64,000 nucleotides of DNA from Erythrophleum ivorense (taxonomy: Eukaryota > Streptophyta > Magnoliopsida > Fabales > Fabaceae): NCBI GenBank assembly GCA_026724425.1, contig JAIUCV010000280.1, positions 682,001 through 746,000 of the forward strand, in the 5' to 3' direction. The notes below the pieces were generated by a model that saw nothing but the letters and a program-made list of their open reading frames with translations, had not been told where the DNA came from and searched no databases. The position numbers and the translations under genes were made by a program. Position 1 is the stretch's first letter. Each line of letters begins with the position of its first letter. Shown in pieces: positions 10,318 to 23,620 of this stretch.

Positions 10318-12712
10318 GAAGAAGGGAAGGGTTTTTGATCAGACACGAGAATCATTACTGGTACTGATTGGCATTTGAGAGTATAGCAGCTTCGGATGGA
10401 CAAAGTTGAACAACAGTTGCAGTACGCTTTTCATCTTCTCTGGAAGTTCAATGCTTTGATGCCGAAGGCAAAGGTGAGTGCAAAGAACACCAATAAACCA
10501 GTCGCTACAACTGCAACAACTTCAAGAATTCATGTTTAGACCCGAAGTAACACCTCACAATTTTTTCTATTGTTTGGCCACGCTCTAGTTCGTCCTTTTC
10601 GTCTCCGTATCGAAAGGCAATCAATCCATTCAAGGTCCACGCAACAAGGCAAACCCAATGATACCACTTCCACCGTATGGGTATTCTTGGTCCCACAACA
10701 ACACAACATTTTGAGGTTAATCTCATTCTGTGAAATGTGTTGAAGATGATCGGAACTTACCTATAAGGGATTGACAAAGCATGGAAAATATTTCCATGTT
10801 GCATAGAAGGCCCCCGACAATACGCCAGAAATGTGGGGATTGGGAGTAATGGGCCATCGTCAACATGCCGTAGAATGTGTAGTATAAAGAAGTGAAGTAT
10901 ATAAAAAAGTGAAGTACATGAAGAAGAGATATTACAGAAACTTGATGTTTTTCACTCAAATCTCATTATGGCATATACTATAACATCATATATTATCATA
11001 ATTTTTAAAATCGTAATGGTTATTGAATCAATAAAGTTATTAATTTATAATTTATTAATTTAATTGTGATTGAATCAATAATAATTAAATATTATACTTT
11101 TTATTTTATATATTAAAAATATAAGATAATAAATAATAATAAACAAATATTAATAAATTTTAAAATATGTTATGACTAATATACATAAAAATAAATTAAA
11201 CATAATATAATTTTTAATTTTTAATTTTTTAAAAAATATATTTACATAATTTTAATAAAAACTATATGAATTTTTTTTTTGTTTCTTATCTATTATATTA
11301 AAACTTTGTCACTAAGACAATGAAGATGGTTTAATGGATAAGATGTGGTTTGGCATGCTAATGGCCTAGGGTTGGAACAAGAAGTTGAGCATTTTGCTTT
11401 GTTAAATGAATAGAACCACAATAAATATTAAATATTGCATACACATTCCAGGCACACAAGGGTACGAATCTAGCTTGTACAATTTTGCTAAATATTACAA
11501 GAGACCTGCGGACCGATTCAGCTGCGAATTTAGAGGCCATTTTTATTAAAAATCGATCGTTTCAACCAAGCTTTTGGCCATATTTGATTGGTTTTAATTC
11601 ACATCATTTTTAGCTATTTTTGAACCAAATATATGGCCGATTCATCAATTTTTCTGTTAAACTGGTTGATCTAGTCCCATTTTGATAACTATGTATATTA
11701 CGATCTGAGTTAAAATGTAGGAAAGACCAATGATAACTTACAAATGCCAAAAGTTTAATCTTCAATTCATCCTACAACATACAAGTTTCTAGTTTAGTTA
11801 GAAAAGAAGGAAATTGTAATTAATTCATTGGTGTAGTTTTCTTTGCAAATCTACCTTGTACTATGATTAGTAAAGTAGAAATGGTTGTGCGTATCAGATT
11901 TGTTACTTAATAAGTTTAAACGACATCATAATTTGCCTATGTAAGAATATATGATAAAGCGGAGTACATTCCAACAGCTTTGTCTACAAAAGATTGTCCT
12001 CCCAACAGCTACTATGGATTGCACTGATGTAGCATTTTGTACCCCAATGAAGGTAAATAGTAGCACACATTGACCCCATTGCAATGAAAAGGTGTTATCC
12101 TTTCTCCTGTTATTGTCAATTAGTTTGAAGGCATTCGGCCGCTCGTTTTGAATTTCAATCTCATGCTTTAGATTTTTATTGTGTTTTTCACATACCTTTT
12201 CAAGCCAATGATCCAAAAAATCATCCCAAACAGTATAGCAATGATTGTTGTGAATAGGAGTCTCAGTGCAGTATATGATGTGTTTCGCCAATACGATAAA
12301 TGATATTTCCATAGGCAAGCCATACATTGTGGGAAAAAAGGTTGTGCATACCGATTAGCAAAGTATAGATCTTTTGAATCTTTAGGAGACCTACTAAGCT
12401 CTTGGATCAATTGATTGTTTCTCCTATACACTTGAAAGTATTAGTAACTTATACAAATTATTTAAACCATTACTAAAGTATAGTGTTAGACAAGAGATTA
12501 ACTAGCAGAGTTCTATGTTTTTGTACACATTGGTGAAGTTGACCGTAAGATTTGCCTCTGTTCCTACTAATATAACCTCTAACATCTAGGTTGTAGGATT
12601 ATAACCATCTCGGATCTTAGGAACTTCTTGAATGGCCTTCGGTAATCATAAACTAAAGTAAATATGCTATAGTTATAATAGCCTTGAATAGCCTTCAGCA
12701 GCTAATATGTTT
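10318..12712 (-). pseudogene. Truncated PDR/ABCG pseudogene (last five exons only)
   Basis: This segment matches 14826-16502, the 3' end of the intact transporter gene next door, exon for exon and intron for intron. The stop codon equivalent is at 10431-10433. It cannot encode a transporter. The conserved Trp of the NPATWML motif is TAG (12586-12588). One base is missing near 10532, breaking the last exon so the frame ends KHEFLKLLQL. Near 10855 there is an extra G, and near 10880-10920 a short duplication. A 698-bp element splits the second-last exon (10996-11693). Exons 1-19 are absent; the 5' breakpoint lies in the copy of intron 19. It keeps the intron between exons 22 and 23 that the 14938-21717 gene has and the 23621-29975 gene lacks, so it derives from the former. 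Confidence 0.93.
10996..11693. mobile_element. 698-bp insertion in the PDR pseudogene, tRNA-like repeat family
   Basis: Comparison with the intact copy (15470-15490) shows a clean insertion flanked by a duplicated TATATTA (10989-10995 and 11694-11700). The ends are imperfect inverted repeats (TCATAATTTTTAAAAT against CATAGTTATCAAAAT). It encodes nothing and is therefore non-autonomous; the 7-8-bp duplication would suit a hAT-like element but the superfamily is not proven. Inside, GGTTTAATGGATAAGATG followed by GGGTTGGAAC resembles tRNA box A and box B. The same family occurs at 42260-45170. Confidence 0.8.
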
Positions 12713-14825
12713 TATTACTGATTTGATAATATCTGTGAATTATGTTTTACCCTCTACTTCAGTCTTATAGTTGCATGATTCTGGCTTTTTCGATTCTATT
12801 GATGGCCATAATTGAATTCTGAAGTTGCTTTAGGAGTACATTTGGTTGTTTGATGCTAAATGGTGGGATGTGTGTATTAAGTTTAAACTGATTTCTCTAT
12901 TAGTTTCTTTTAGATTCCAATTGATGCTGATGCAACCAAATTGGTCGTGAATCATTGAGTCAATTTTTGGTTATTCAATAATGGCTGGTAGTTGGCTTCT
13001 TAGTCCATGTTGTTTGGACATATGATTGGATGGAGAATTGTTGGAGTGGATGGTTTCTTTCTTTGGGTAACTCGTCTCCATGTTGCTTCCCATTTGATAT
13101 TACCATGGCAGTTCTTAAGTTTTATTGCTCTTTGACTTGAAAACATATACGAGTTCTATTGAGGAGATTTTCGGGTTCATGTTTTAAGGAACGGTGATGC
13201 ATTCTGATTCCGATACCTTTTGAAATCTGAATTTTGGACATACTGGGGTTTCATACTTGGTACACGTGTATAGATTGGAGGTTGGAAGTGTTGAGGTTTT
13301 AAAAAAATTTACTGTTTGTTTACTTTTGGATAATCAGAGGTGGTGCTTTTATCGATTAATTTCATTTTTTTAGTGCATATTAATATCTGATATAAATCCC
13401 TTGCCATGAATGCATCAATATGACATAGATCTATTGTGATGCATGATTTGCTGTCATTGGATAATTCCTTCTATTGACTTTAACATGTACAGTCCCTTTG
13501 ACCTCTTTGGTTGGTAATCTGATGATTTATGGGATTATTACTGATTACCATCTTATTTGGTATGTGAGGGGAAACCGATCCATCTGAGGATTATTGTGAA
13601 GAACATGGAGAAATCGGTAGACACAAAGGCGAGCAAGAAAATGCAATCAGGTTCCCTTGATTTCGTATGCTGGTAAAATATATGTGAATAATCTGTACCA
13701 GTTTGAACACAGGCACACACGCCAATTACCGTATGCTTGTATTATTATTTTTATTTTTAATATTAATTTTGCTTTTTAGAGTTTGTCATACCTAACTCAT
13801 AGGTATTGTTTGTTTCAACTAAAGAAAAAAATTTTAATGATATCTTATTTGGTTGATTTGAAAGGGATGAGAATGGAGGGAAGATAAAATTAAACCGACA
13901 ATTATATCTTTATGATATTAGAATTGATTTTTTTTTTGTTTTAAAGATATTTTTATAAAAAAAAGACTTTTTCTTGCTTTTTATTATAAAAAATATTTTT
14001 TTTATTCAATTTTTTTTATTTTCATAAAAAAATTATCTTAAACTCCATTAAAAAAATAAGATTTATATTATATTTTAAATGAAAGTAAAAATGAAAGTAA
14101 TTTAGTCAAATGAAACTAAAAAAAATTTCTCATTTTCAAAAATCCCTTAGACAGGAAGGATATGAGGCAAGACGAGGCGAGGCGAGGCGAGGCGAAGGAG
14201 TATTTTGCCTCCTCTCCCTTCCAATTTTTTACATGCCAAACAAGGAGAAAGGAGGCAAAACCCTCCCCCTCCAAAATCCTTCAACCAAACAATACCTTAA
14301 ATTTATGTAAACATATAGGTTGTTAACTATGAATTTAGCATAATAATAAATCTCTACAAATATTTATCAATTAAGTCATGTAGTTATATTTTAATAAATT
14401 TTGAATTTCAATGACTAATATTCACTAACTTTATTTTTTCTTTTTCTTTTTAAAATTAAAAAAATTATTTATTTAAGAATTTGGTTTAATTACTTAAAAA
14501 ATAATAAAGAATAAAAAAATTATTTTAAAAAATATAAAAAAAAAAAGAAGGCAAGGAAGTGAATTACGTCAACTACATATTTAAATGATGTGAATTCTAA
14601 TTTTTTTCACAAAGTATGTAAGTATAGTGAAAGAGATTAAAATTTGTATATTTTTTTATGCATCCTTTGATAATAATATAACAAGTGTATATCTTTCATA
14701 ACTTAATATCAGATAATTTAATTTTTCAAAAAATATTTTCATACATAATTTCATCTTGATTACAAGGAAATAAGGGATTATATAGTTTTTTTTTTTCTCT
14801 AATTGGGATAGTTTTTTTCCTCGTT
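12713..14825. other. Intergenic spacer between PDR pseudogene and intact PDR gene
   Basis: The first kilobase is T-rich and of balanced complexity, like an intron or old gene remnant, but I find no coding segment I can name. After 13740 it is A/T-rich. An (AGGCG)n pentanucleotide run lies at about 14173-14196. Confidence 0.5.
14173..14196. repeat. GAGGC pentanucleotide microsatellite
   Basis: About four to five perfect GAGGC units, GC-rich inside an AT-rich spacer. Confidence 0.75.
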
Positions 14826-14937
14826 GCCAGAAAGGGAGTTTCCAATCAGAGACGACGACTATTATCGGTATTGATTGGCATTTAAGAGTATAGCGGCTTG
14901 GGATGGACGAAGTGGAACAATAGTTGTAGTACTCTTC

Positions 14938-17900
14938 TCATCTTCTCTGGAAGATCAATGCTTTGATGCCGAAGGCGAAGATGATTGCGAAGAATATCGA
15001 GAAACCAGTCACCGCAACTGCAACAACTCCCAAGAATTCATGTTTAAACCCAAAATAACTCCTCACAAATTCTTCCACTGTTTGGCCACTCTCTAGTTTC
15101 TCCTTTTCTTCCCCGTATTGGGAGGCAATCAATCCATACAAGGTCCACGCAACCGGGCAAACCCAATAGTACCACTTCCACCATATGGGTATTCTCTGTC
15201 CCACAACAACACAACATGTTGAGGTTAGTCTCATTCTATGAAATGTATAGAAGATGATGGGAACTTACCGATAAGGGAATGACGAAGCCTGAGAAAAGGT
15301 TCCATATTGCATAGAAGGCGCTCGACAATATGCCAGAAATGTGGGGGTTGGGAGTAATGGCCATTGTCATCATGCCATAAAATGTGTAGTATAAAAAGGT
15401 GAAGTACATGAAGAAGAGATACCACAAGAACTTGGATGTTTTCCATTCAAATCCCATCATGGCATATACTATAACCCCATATATTACAGTCTGAGCCAAG
15501 ACATGAGGAAGCTCGATGATAACCTACAAAAACCAAGAGCTCAATCTTGGGTTCACGACACATCGTACAAATTTGTAGTTCAGTTGGAAAAGCAGGAAAC
15601 TATAGTTAATTCATCAGTGCAGTTTCCTTTACAAATCTACCTTGGACTATAATTGGTGGAGTAAAGATGGCTGCATGTATCAAATTTATTGCTTAATGAG
15701 TTTTAAAGACATAGTAATTTACCTGTGCAAGAGCATATGGCAAAGCGGAGTACATTCCAGCGGCTCTTTCTCTATAGAAGACTGTTCTCTCAACAGCTAC
15801 CATGGGTTGCACTGAAGCAGCATTTTGTACCCCAATGAATGTAACAGCAGCATACATTGAACCCATTGCATTGAAAAGGTCTTGATCCTTTCTCCTGTTA
15901 TTTTCAATTAGTTTGAAGGTATTCAGTTGTTAGTTTTGAATTTCATTTTCATGCTTTAGTTTTTCGTTGTGTTTTTTGCATACCTTTTCAAGCCAATGCC
16001 CCAGAAAATCATCCCAAACAATATGGCAATGATTGTTGTGAACAGGAGTCTCACTGCTGTATATGATGTGTTCCGCCAATACGATAAATGCTGTTTCCAT
16101 AGGCAAGCCATACATTGTGGGAAAAAACGTTGTGCATACCTATCAGCAAAGTGTAAATCTTTTGAATATTGAGGAGGCCTACTAAGCTCTTGGATCAATT
16201 GTTTGTTTCTCCTGTACACTTGAAAGTATTAGTAACCTATACAAACTATTTAAGCCATTATTAAAGTATAGTGTCAGACAAGAGTTTAACCGGTAAAGTT
16301 CTGAGTTTCTGTACACGTTAGTGAAGTTAACCCTAAGATTTGCCTCTATTCCTGCTGATGTAACCTCTAACATCCAGGTTGCAGGATTATAACCATCTCT
16401 GATCTTAGGAACTCCTTGAATGGCCTTCAGTAATCATAAACTAGAGTAAATATGCTAATATTATAATAGCCTTGAATAGCCTTCAACAACTACTATGTTT
16501 AATCTCACTTATACTAGACTCACCTCAAAGTATTGGATCAGATGCAAACAATGGCGGCCTAATGGACCGGCATATATCTGCTCTCCTCCCACTTTCAAAA
16601 GTAGTAGCTGAAAACTTATAGATTAAAACACTAAATTCTTATGTAACAGAGTATCCCAAATAGAATTGTTTCTTAATGATAAAGATTTGTCACCTCATCA
16701 AAGGCATCAAATATATCAATGCTTGGCTGGTGGATGGTGCAAACCACCGTGCGCCCTGTATCCACAGTGTTTCTCACAGTTCTCATCACAATTGCAGCTG
16801 CTCTGGCATCAAGACCAGAGGTTGGTTCATCCATGAATATTATTGAAGGGTTGGCTACAAGTTCAACTGCAATTGTAAGTCTCTTGCGCTGCTCAGTCGA
16901 AAGTCCAGTTTCGCCTGGTAATCCAACAAGTGCTTCTCTTAATGAGGTAAGCTCTACAAGCTCCATAACTTCCTCAATAAACATCTGCATCTCATAAAAA
17001 GGAGTTAGAGGTATATGATTCAGATGCTTATAATTCATTAATTTTTATTTTTAGTAATATGGGAATATTTGCATTGCACTTTGAAGCATAAAATTACCCA
17101 AATTACCTTTCTAGTTGAAGAATCAACTTCAGGGGCTAATCGAAGCCAGGCAGAATATAGTAAAGATTCATAAACTGTAACATAAGGTGAGTGGATATCG
17201 AATTGTTCACAATATCCTGATATGCGAGCAAATGTTTCTTGTCTCTTTGGGTACCCAGATATTATGATGCTTCCTTCAATATATCCACCAGTTTTTCTTC
17301 CAGCTAGAACATCCATTAGAGTAGTCTTGCCGGCCCCACTTACACCCATCAAAGCTGTTAGTACTCCAGGCCTGAAAGCACCGCTAACACCCTTCAAAAG
17401 TTCAAGACGAGTCTCAAAAACTCCTTGATTTTTCATTTCCTACAATCAAAACATAGGAAATTAAGTTTCAATTTTTGATCCCTAATTATTTTCTTATTTT
17501 TGGGGTCGGGATTGGGAATGGATAAAATGTTTTAAGATGTATCAATCATGAAAAAGGAAGCCTTAAACTTGCGCAATTGAAGGAAAAATGAAAATGAAAA
17601 CATAGAAGAAAACACAAACAGATTTTGGATACAGTAAATAATACAGAAATTACAATATTGATGGAAAGTAAATAAGGTACCTGGGGCATGTCTACAGAAT
17701 ATCTGATCTCATCAAAAACGAGGGATAGAGGTTGAAAAGGAAGAACCATACCCCGCTTCCCCCTTCTGCTAGCTTTTTCATCTTTAATTCTACCAGAAAA
17801 TGACCTTCTTGATAGACTTGCTTCTTCTTCAATATTTGGTTCTGAATTTAATCACAATCATCATGTTATGGCTTTTATTTATCAGACTCCAGGCTAAAAA

Positions 17901-20900
17901 CAGGAGCCCTAAATTGGAGCTCAAGGACTCACCAGAGGAGCTCTTTCCTGTTGGTGACTGTTCAATGAGCTCTAAACGTTTGGAAGCATTTCTCTCCAGC
18001 AATTTCTCTTGGGATAGCCCTCCTTGAGCCTTTCTGAATGCTAAAGCAGCAACACAAGCAATCATTAGAAAAGAAGTCAAAGTTTACATTCCAAAGAAAC
18101 TTGAAGATGATGCTTACGACTGAGATATTGCAAAGCCAAGGTGAAGAGGAAATTAAATAGGAAGGTATAACCAATCAAAGCTCCTACTCCAATCCAGTAC
18201 CAATAAGCTTCTGCGAAAAACCCACGAGATTTCACTACCATAACTCCCAATGTTTCTCTGCTATTAGCAGTAACCTGCAACACAAATGCATTCACCCAAT
18301 TATCTCATCAATACCTCTTTCCAGAATACATGTATTACCTAGACTTTACATATACATATATATATATATATATATCATTGAGTTTTTTTTCTTTTTTTAA
18401 AATCACCTTTCGCCAACTACGTCCGAGAAATTCATTCACGGCAACAGCATTCTGTCCGTACATTAGTGGCGAGGACCAGTAACCCCACAGAAACCATTTT
18501 TGTACATTCTCTGATGCAAAAAAGAACAGATTTATCTTTTTTAAAAAAAATCATGATATCATCCAGATTTGTTGAAGTTACATTACCATTACATTACCTC
18601 GTGAAATCACAAATCCTCCCAAAACCATGATCACAAGCAAAGCGAATGCCCCAACAGTGTTTGCGATTACTATATCCCTTCCTAATGCGGCCATCAATCG
18701 GAATAGTGCAGATGCCATCTGGTTAATGCACAGGAGTAGTAGGTACTGTTTGAAAAGCCTACCAGTGAGAGTTCTCATTAGATTCCAAAACCAGTGATCA
18801 GAAGTTTGGTTTAATTTATGTTGTTTATTCTTCTCACCTTGTAATATCTGGATCAAAGCCAATGACATAATAACTCATGCCTTCCCAAATGGCAACTTCT
18901 ACAAGGGTGATCGGTATTTTGAGGATCCATGGTGGTAGAGAATAGGCCCATGAAGGATAGAAATGAAGGTCTCTTTGCTTGTAGAAGACAGGAAGTTTCA
19001 TGATTGTCATGTTTAGCTCTGATATTCCATTGAACATAGCTACAATGATTGCGAAGAACAGAGCACCCATATAAGTTCCTCCATCCGCAACAGTATCCCG
19101 ATGCATCTTGGTTCGTAGAAATAACGTTGCTGTCATGATCGCTAAATAACTAAGCTGAAATGAAGGAAGAATACAAATATAAGAATTTTTTTTTCTTAAC
19201 ATGTCTGGATGTTGGAAATTTTAACATCTAACATTCCATTCATGCATAATCGAGGTTTTAATCAATTAAATCGTTATGAATAGCACTAATACTTTAGTTC
19301 TACTCACTTGGGTCGCTTTGAATATGTAGACAAATGAATTTCTCTTCATAAGCAAAAATTCTCTGCTAGCACAAGCCCTCAGAAGCTCCTTCTTGCTAAC
19401 ACCATATTTCTTTGTGGTCAAGGAAGCTGGGTGGCATTTGGTCTTGTCAAAAGGATTGGCTAGTTCTTCTCCAAGTTTATGACCAATGTGAAATGACTGG
19501 AAGGCTTCAGCAAAATCCTTGACAGCCACAAAGCTGTAAGGTTCATCCTTACGTGCCCAGTACTGCCATTGATCTTTCCTTGATGTCACCTATTGCACCC
19601 CACAATAACAAAACCAGCTTTAAATCAAAGAAACAAACAGAAAAGTAGCAAATGTCAAGAAGGAAGGCTAAGTGATTCACAGTCATATACTTCTTGTAAG
19701 AAGTCAGCAACTCCTTTTCTTTCAGGACATTTGAAACCCATAGATTCAAAGAACTCAAGTACTTTCTCTCTTGGACCATGGAACACAATTTGCCCATCTG
19801 TGAGAAGTATTATGTCGTCAAATAGTTCATAAGTTTCTGGTGCTGGCTGTAGGAGAGAAACAAGCGCAGTCCCTTTGAGAATATGGATCGATTGCCGGAT
19901 TGAATTGATAATTTGGAAAGTTGTTGAACTATCCAAACCAGTTGATATCTCATCCATGAACAACACTCTTACAGGTCCTACCAGCATCTCCCCTTAGCAT
20001 TATTTACCAGAATTTTTTTTATCAATCAACCTGGTTGAAAAACACAAATTCAGGTTTTAAGTTCATCATCAATCTACCTGTTGTAACTCGCTTTTTCTGT
20101 CCACCTGAGATACCTCTTATCATTCCATCGCCCACCATAATATCAGCACATACTTCAAGTCCCAAAATCTGCAATATTTCAGAAGGGAAAACATAAAAAT
20201 TTCTATTTTCACAACTTGCCTTTAACTTCTATGTTTTACGGATTTGACTAGTACCTTCAGAATGTAGTCAGTGACCACACTTGTTTCCTGCCCTTCTAAT
20301 GCTGCTGCCTGCAGAGTTTAAAGGTATCAAAGTGTGAAGGAAAACTGCTCAAAATCTCCTTTTTAAATCTTTTTTCTCACCTTCATATAGGCATCAATAT
20401 CAGGATCTGGTTTGATCTTTGCTTCCTTCTCTCTTCTAAGCAGCTCTGCCAATATCTCTGTACAGTTGTGATTATGAAAACTATGATTAAGAGCAGTTTG
20501 GGACATTTAAATCTAGTTCAAAGTGTTTGTCATATTCCAAGTGATTCAACTAACCATAATTCTGCCCAACCCCTTGACATCTAGCAGAGAAAGAGAGTGT
20601 TTCTCTCACAGTCATTTCTCCAATGTGGATATCATGTTGACTTATATAAGCCGATGTCCTCTGTGGTACAAACTCTTCCAGCCCATGTCCGTTATATGTG
20701 ACTCTCCCAGAATACTGAGGTTTCATCACTAATCAAATTAGATATTAAAATGAAGAATTTCTTAACAGCCAACCCTTTAATTATGAGAGCTAAAGTTGGT
20801 TTCCTTACTTTTAAATCCTTACTGAGTTTTCCAGCCAAGGCCAATAGCAAAGTAGTCTTTCCAGAGCCTGGGGGCCCTAAAAGCAATGTCATTCTGCAAA

Positions 20901-21717
20901 AATATCATAATCGGAAGTAAGAAATAATCTAACTGGGGGGTGTGCAATGAATGACTACTTTTCACCTTTGGGGCTTTATGATTCCACTAACATTCTGAAG
21001 GATATGTAGTGGTTTCTTCGGACTCGGAATGATGTGAAGATAATTTAAGAATCCCTTGATAAAATAAATCGAGCATGGAATTAGTAGTTGGAGATAAAAC
21101 ATCAATAAGTCGGAAACATAGTATGGGTCTTTCTAAAATACCTCTATTGCATTCACAAAGAAGTTGAGCAATGTAGGCAATGCTCTGCTTCCAACGTAGA
21201 CTTCTGCCTCCACATTTATATGCTCAAATCGAACTTCAATTGTTGGAATATCGAGTCCAACTCTGGGTAAATGCACATCATATAAAAATTCAAGCTCTTG
21301 TTTGAATGTGACTTTTTCGAACTCTGTCACGTAAGACATAAGAATCAAGCTGGCAAAACATGATACTCACCGGTCCATGCGTTGCTTGAGTTTCAACAAG
21401 AACTTCACGTTATCTTCTTCCGCTAAGTTCAAGAGTCTATCTAACAAAATCTTTCTCTCTGTTAATCCTAGTTGCTTGATATCGATTTCTTTAGCATTAC
21501 CTTCATCATTAGTGAGTATGCTTCTCCTTATGCGCAGATACGTAGGGAGTCTCTCTATTGCTGCCCACTTTAGAGCTTCTTCATCATCGTCACGAACAGA
21601 CGTTGAGAACATTTCCATGCTATTGCTCCTCCAGACGCTAGAACTATTCGCGCGTAGGCTTTCAACACTGGAGATTTCACGTAAACTATCAACTCTGGAT
21701 ATTTCGTTTCTCTCCAT
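14938..21717 (-). CDS. PDR: PDR-type ABCG transporter (full-size), gene A, 24 exons
   Basis: ATP-driven plasma-membrane exporter or importer of the pleiotropic drug resistance group (NtPDR1/AtABCG39/40-like). Exons: 21371-21717, 21142-21262, 20966-21054, 20809-20893, 20555-20714, 20381-20457, 20255-20308, 20078-20168, 19691-19992, 19308-19589, 18838-19154, 18598-18758, 18407-18510, 18118-18274, 17933-18040, 17681-17841, 17107-17439, 16694-16984, 16524-16607, 16291-16424, 15984-16211, 15723-15894, 15269-15523, 14938-15195. They sum to 4371 nt (1456 aa) with no break. Reverse NBD-TMD order: NBD1 Walker A GPPGSGKT (192-199), signature ISGGQ (331-335), Walker B VLFMDE (351-356); then a TMD (about 500-780); NBD2 Walker A GVSGAGKT (904-911), signature LSTEQ (1011-1015), Walker B IIFMDE (1031-1036), H-loop TIHQPS; then the second TMD. 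Substrate unknown; relatives move terpenoids, abscisic acid or defence compounds. Residue positions are hand counts. Confidence 0.95.
18352..18374. repeat. (TA)n microsatellite in intron 13 of PDR gene A
   Basis: A run of about ten TA units inside the intron between exons 13 and 14. It does not touch the splice sites. Confidence 0.75.
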
Positions 21718-22207
21718 TGATTTCGTACAAGTAGAACCGGAGATTTCAGTGATCCAAACCTTTCAGGCAAAAAAGTTTGTACTTGTTTTTATGCCAAGAA
21801 GGGGAAATCTGTCGGTGTTTAGTGTCTTCAATCATAGACATACAGTGATTCCTGTTTCTTTTTGAGAACGAGATTTAGACATGTTTACGAGGATTCTGCA
21901 CTTCAAAATTGACAGAGCATGTCAAGATGTTCTGTCAAAATTAGTGGGGAATCCACTAACGTTGAACTGCATAAAAAGGGTCATCACTTTAGAATGGTGC
22001 GTCTTCGAAAAAGTTGAAAGAAGAGTAATGGATGAGTGAGTTTAATTTAAAATAAAAATAAAATAAAATACACCCATTTTTCTATTAACTTCACAACACA
22101 ACACACCAGATAATACGCAACAGCAGAAGATTCATTCTCGGAGTTGAAGATGTTTTGCTACAAAAGTGGAATTCAATGATACCCACATTCCCCGATCCCA
22201 ATAGTTA

Positions 22208-22213
22208 CACGTG
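22208..22213. promoter_or_regulatory. G-box/ABRE-like motif upstream of PDR gene A
   Basis: ACACGTGG contains a perfect palindromic CACGTG about 490 bp upstream of the gene A start codon; a further ACGTG occurs near 22279. ACGT-core elements of this kind bind bZIP factors and mediate abscisic acid and stress responses in plants. That they act here is inference from position only. Confidence 0.4.
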
Positions 22214-22299
22214 GGAATGTAATTAAGAGCCACGAAATGTTTTCCTCCACCTTAAAGAGTAGTTCTTACGAACACATGACGTGTTATGTTATTTATACA

Positions 22300-23620
22300 A
22301 CAATTGAGATTTATTCAGCATATGACTCTTATTTATATAAATTTAAATTTAATTATTAAAATGTATTATGTATGAGGTATATTTAAAAAAATGTCTCACT
22401 TTAAAAGGTTGGGTTGTTCAAAATTATATTATTCATTTTCAATTCAAATTGAATCAAATAAAATACTTCAAAACTAATATAAAAAAAATACATCAAAACT
22501 ATCATTTTGGTCGGATTAATTTGATGAAAGTTCTGTAAAATCAATTATTCAATTTGGTGGTTGAATGTACACTTGGTAAATTTAAATATATCCGAATTGT
22601 CTATATATTTTATTTAAATACTTTATATTTTATACTGTAATTTTATTTTTTATTGATTTCTAATTAAATTAGATTGTTCTTAACCTTCTCTACTTATGCT
22701 AATGATTTTTGTTGTAATGTAATATTTATAATTTTTTTTCATAATTAAAGATTGAATGAACAAAAAATTGTAACTTTTGAAAAATATGACTTTTTTTTTT
22801 TAAACTTATCATTTGAACTAATTCAAATTCATTAAGTGCGTGTTTGTATCTTTGTTATAGAATTATGTTTATGTAAAAGTAACAAAATGTTACTTTTTGA
22901 AAAACGTGATTTTGACTCCTGAAAAGGCAGAAATAAACACACCATAAAATTGGATTGAATTGTTGAATTAATTCATTTTTGTTTTGGGAAATCAATTTAG
23001 TTGGATGAGTTATAGATGAAAATAGAAATGATTAATATCCCAACTAAAAGTGACTCCCTCGTTTGATTATAAATAATGCTGTCGTTGAGCCCTTCCCTTT
23101 AAAATTCTTATATACTCGAAAATAGAGTTAAAAATTTGATAGCCGAAAGAAAGATAATAATGCAATATCAAGCTGTGGAGGTGTCAGCATCAGAAATCAG
23201 GTTGCTGTTGGAGATACTGTGTCCCCTTAGAAATAAAAGGGGAGGACCTGGAATCATTACGAAGCATGTAAAGAGTAGGTGTACCGCACAACGAAGAAAA
23301 AGAAAGTATATCAAAAAGTGAAGGAAAAACGACCACTTCACCAACATGCATTCCACATTTCCATTAATTCCCATAGGATGCGTTTGCATTTTCAAATATC
23401 TTTTTACTTTTTCACTCTTATTGGATATCAATCCCTCGCTTTTCAAACGATATATGTTATAATTCTACAACGAGAGTGACAGCTGTACAGAATCTCTTGG
23501 AAAGAAAAGGTGAAGAACACACATTGACATTTGCAGAAATTACAACCAAAGTGTGTCTACCTAATGCATGTCTATAATCATTAAATTTCACAACTGGTCA
23601 TTTAATTACAAAATCTTTCT
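22300..23620. other. Spacer between PDR genes A and B
   Basis: About 1.9 kb separates the start of gene A from the stop of gene B. It holds the distal promoter of A, AT-rich DNA, a fold-back element (22836-22943) and the 3' untranslated region of B near 23520-23620. No extra gene is supported. Confidence 0.6.
22836..22943. repeat. Short fold-back (MITE-like) element
   Basis: The left end GTGCGTGTTTGTATCTTT and, on the other strand, the right end GGTGTGTTTATTTCTGCC form imperfect inverted repeats around a core of about 70 bp. The ends resemble the GTGTTTG-type ends of the element at 1986-2074. Confidence 0.45.

Noticed and set aside
13590..13675. Possible exon-like stretch (frame containing NMEKSVDTKASKKMQS)
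   Set aside because: A short frame in a T-rich, intron-like context; I could not match it to a family or find partner exons.
21377..21865. 162-aa plus-strand open frame
   Set aside because: It lies antisense to the first exon of PDR gene A, whose sense frame has clear PDR homology and splice sites; the antisense reading has no motif.
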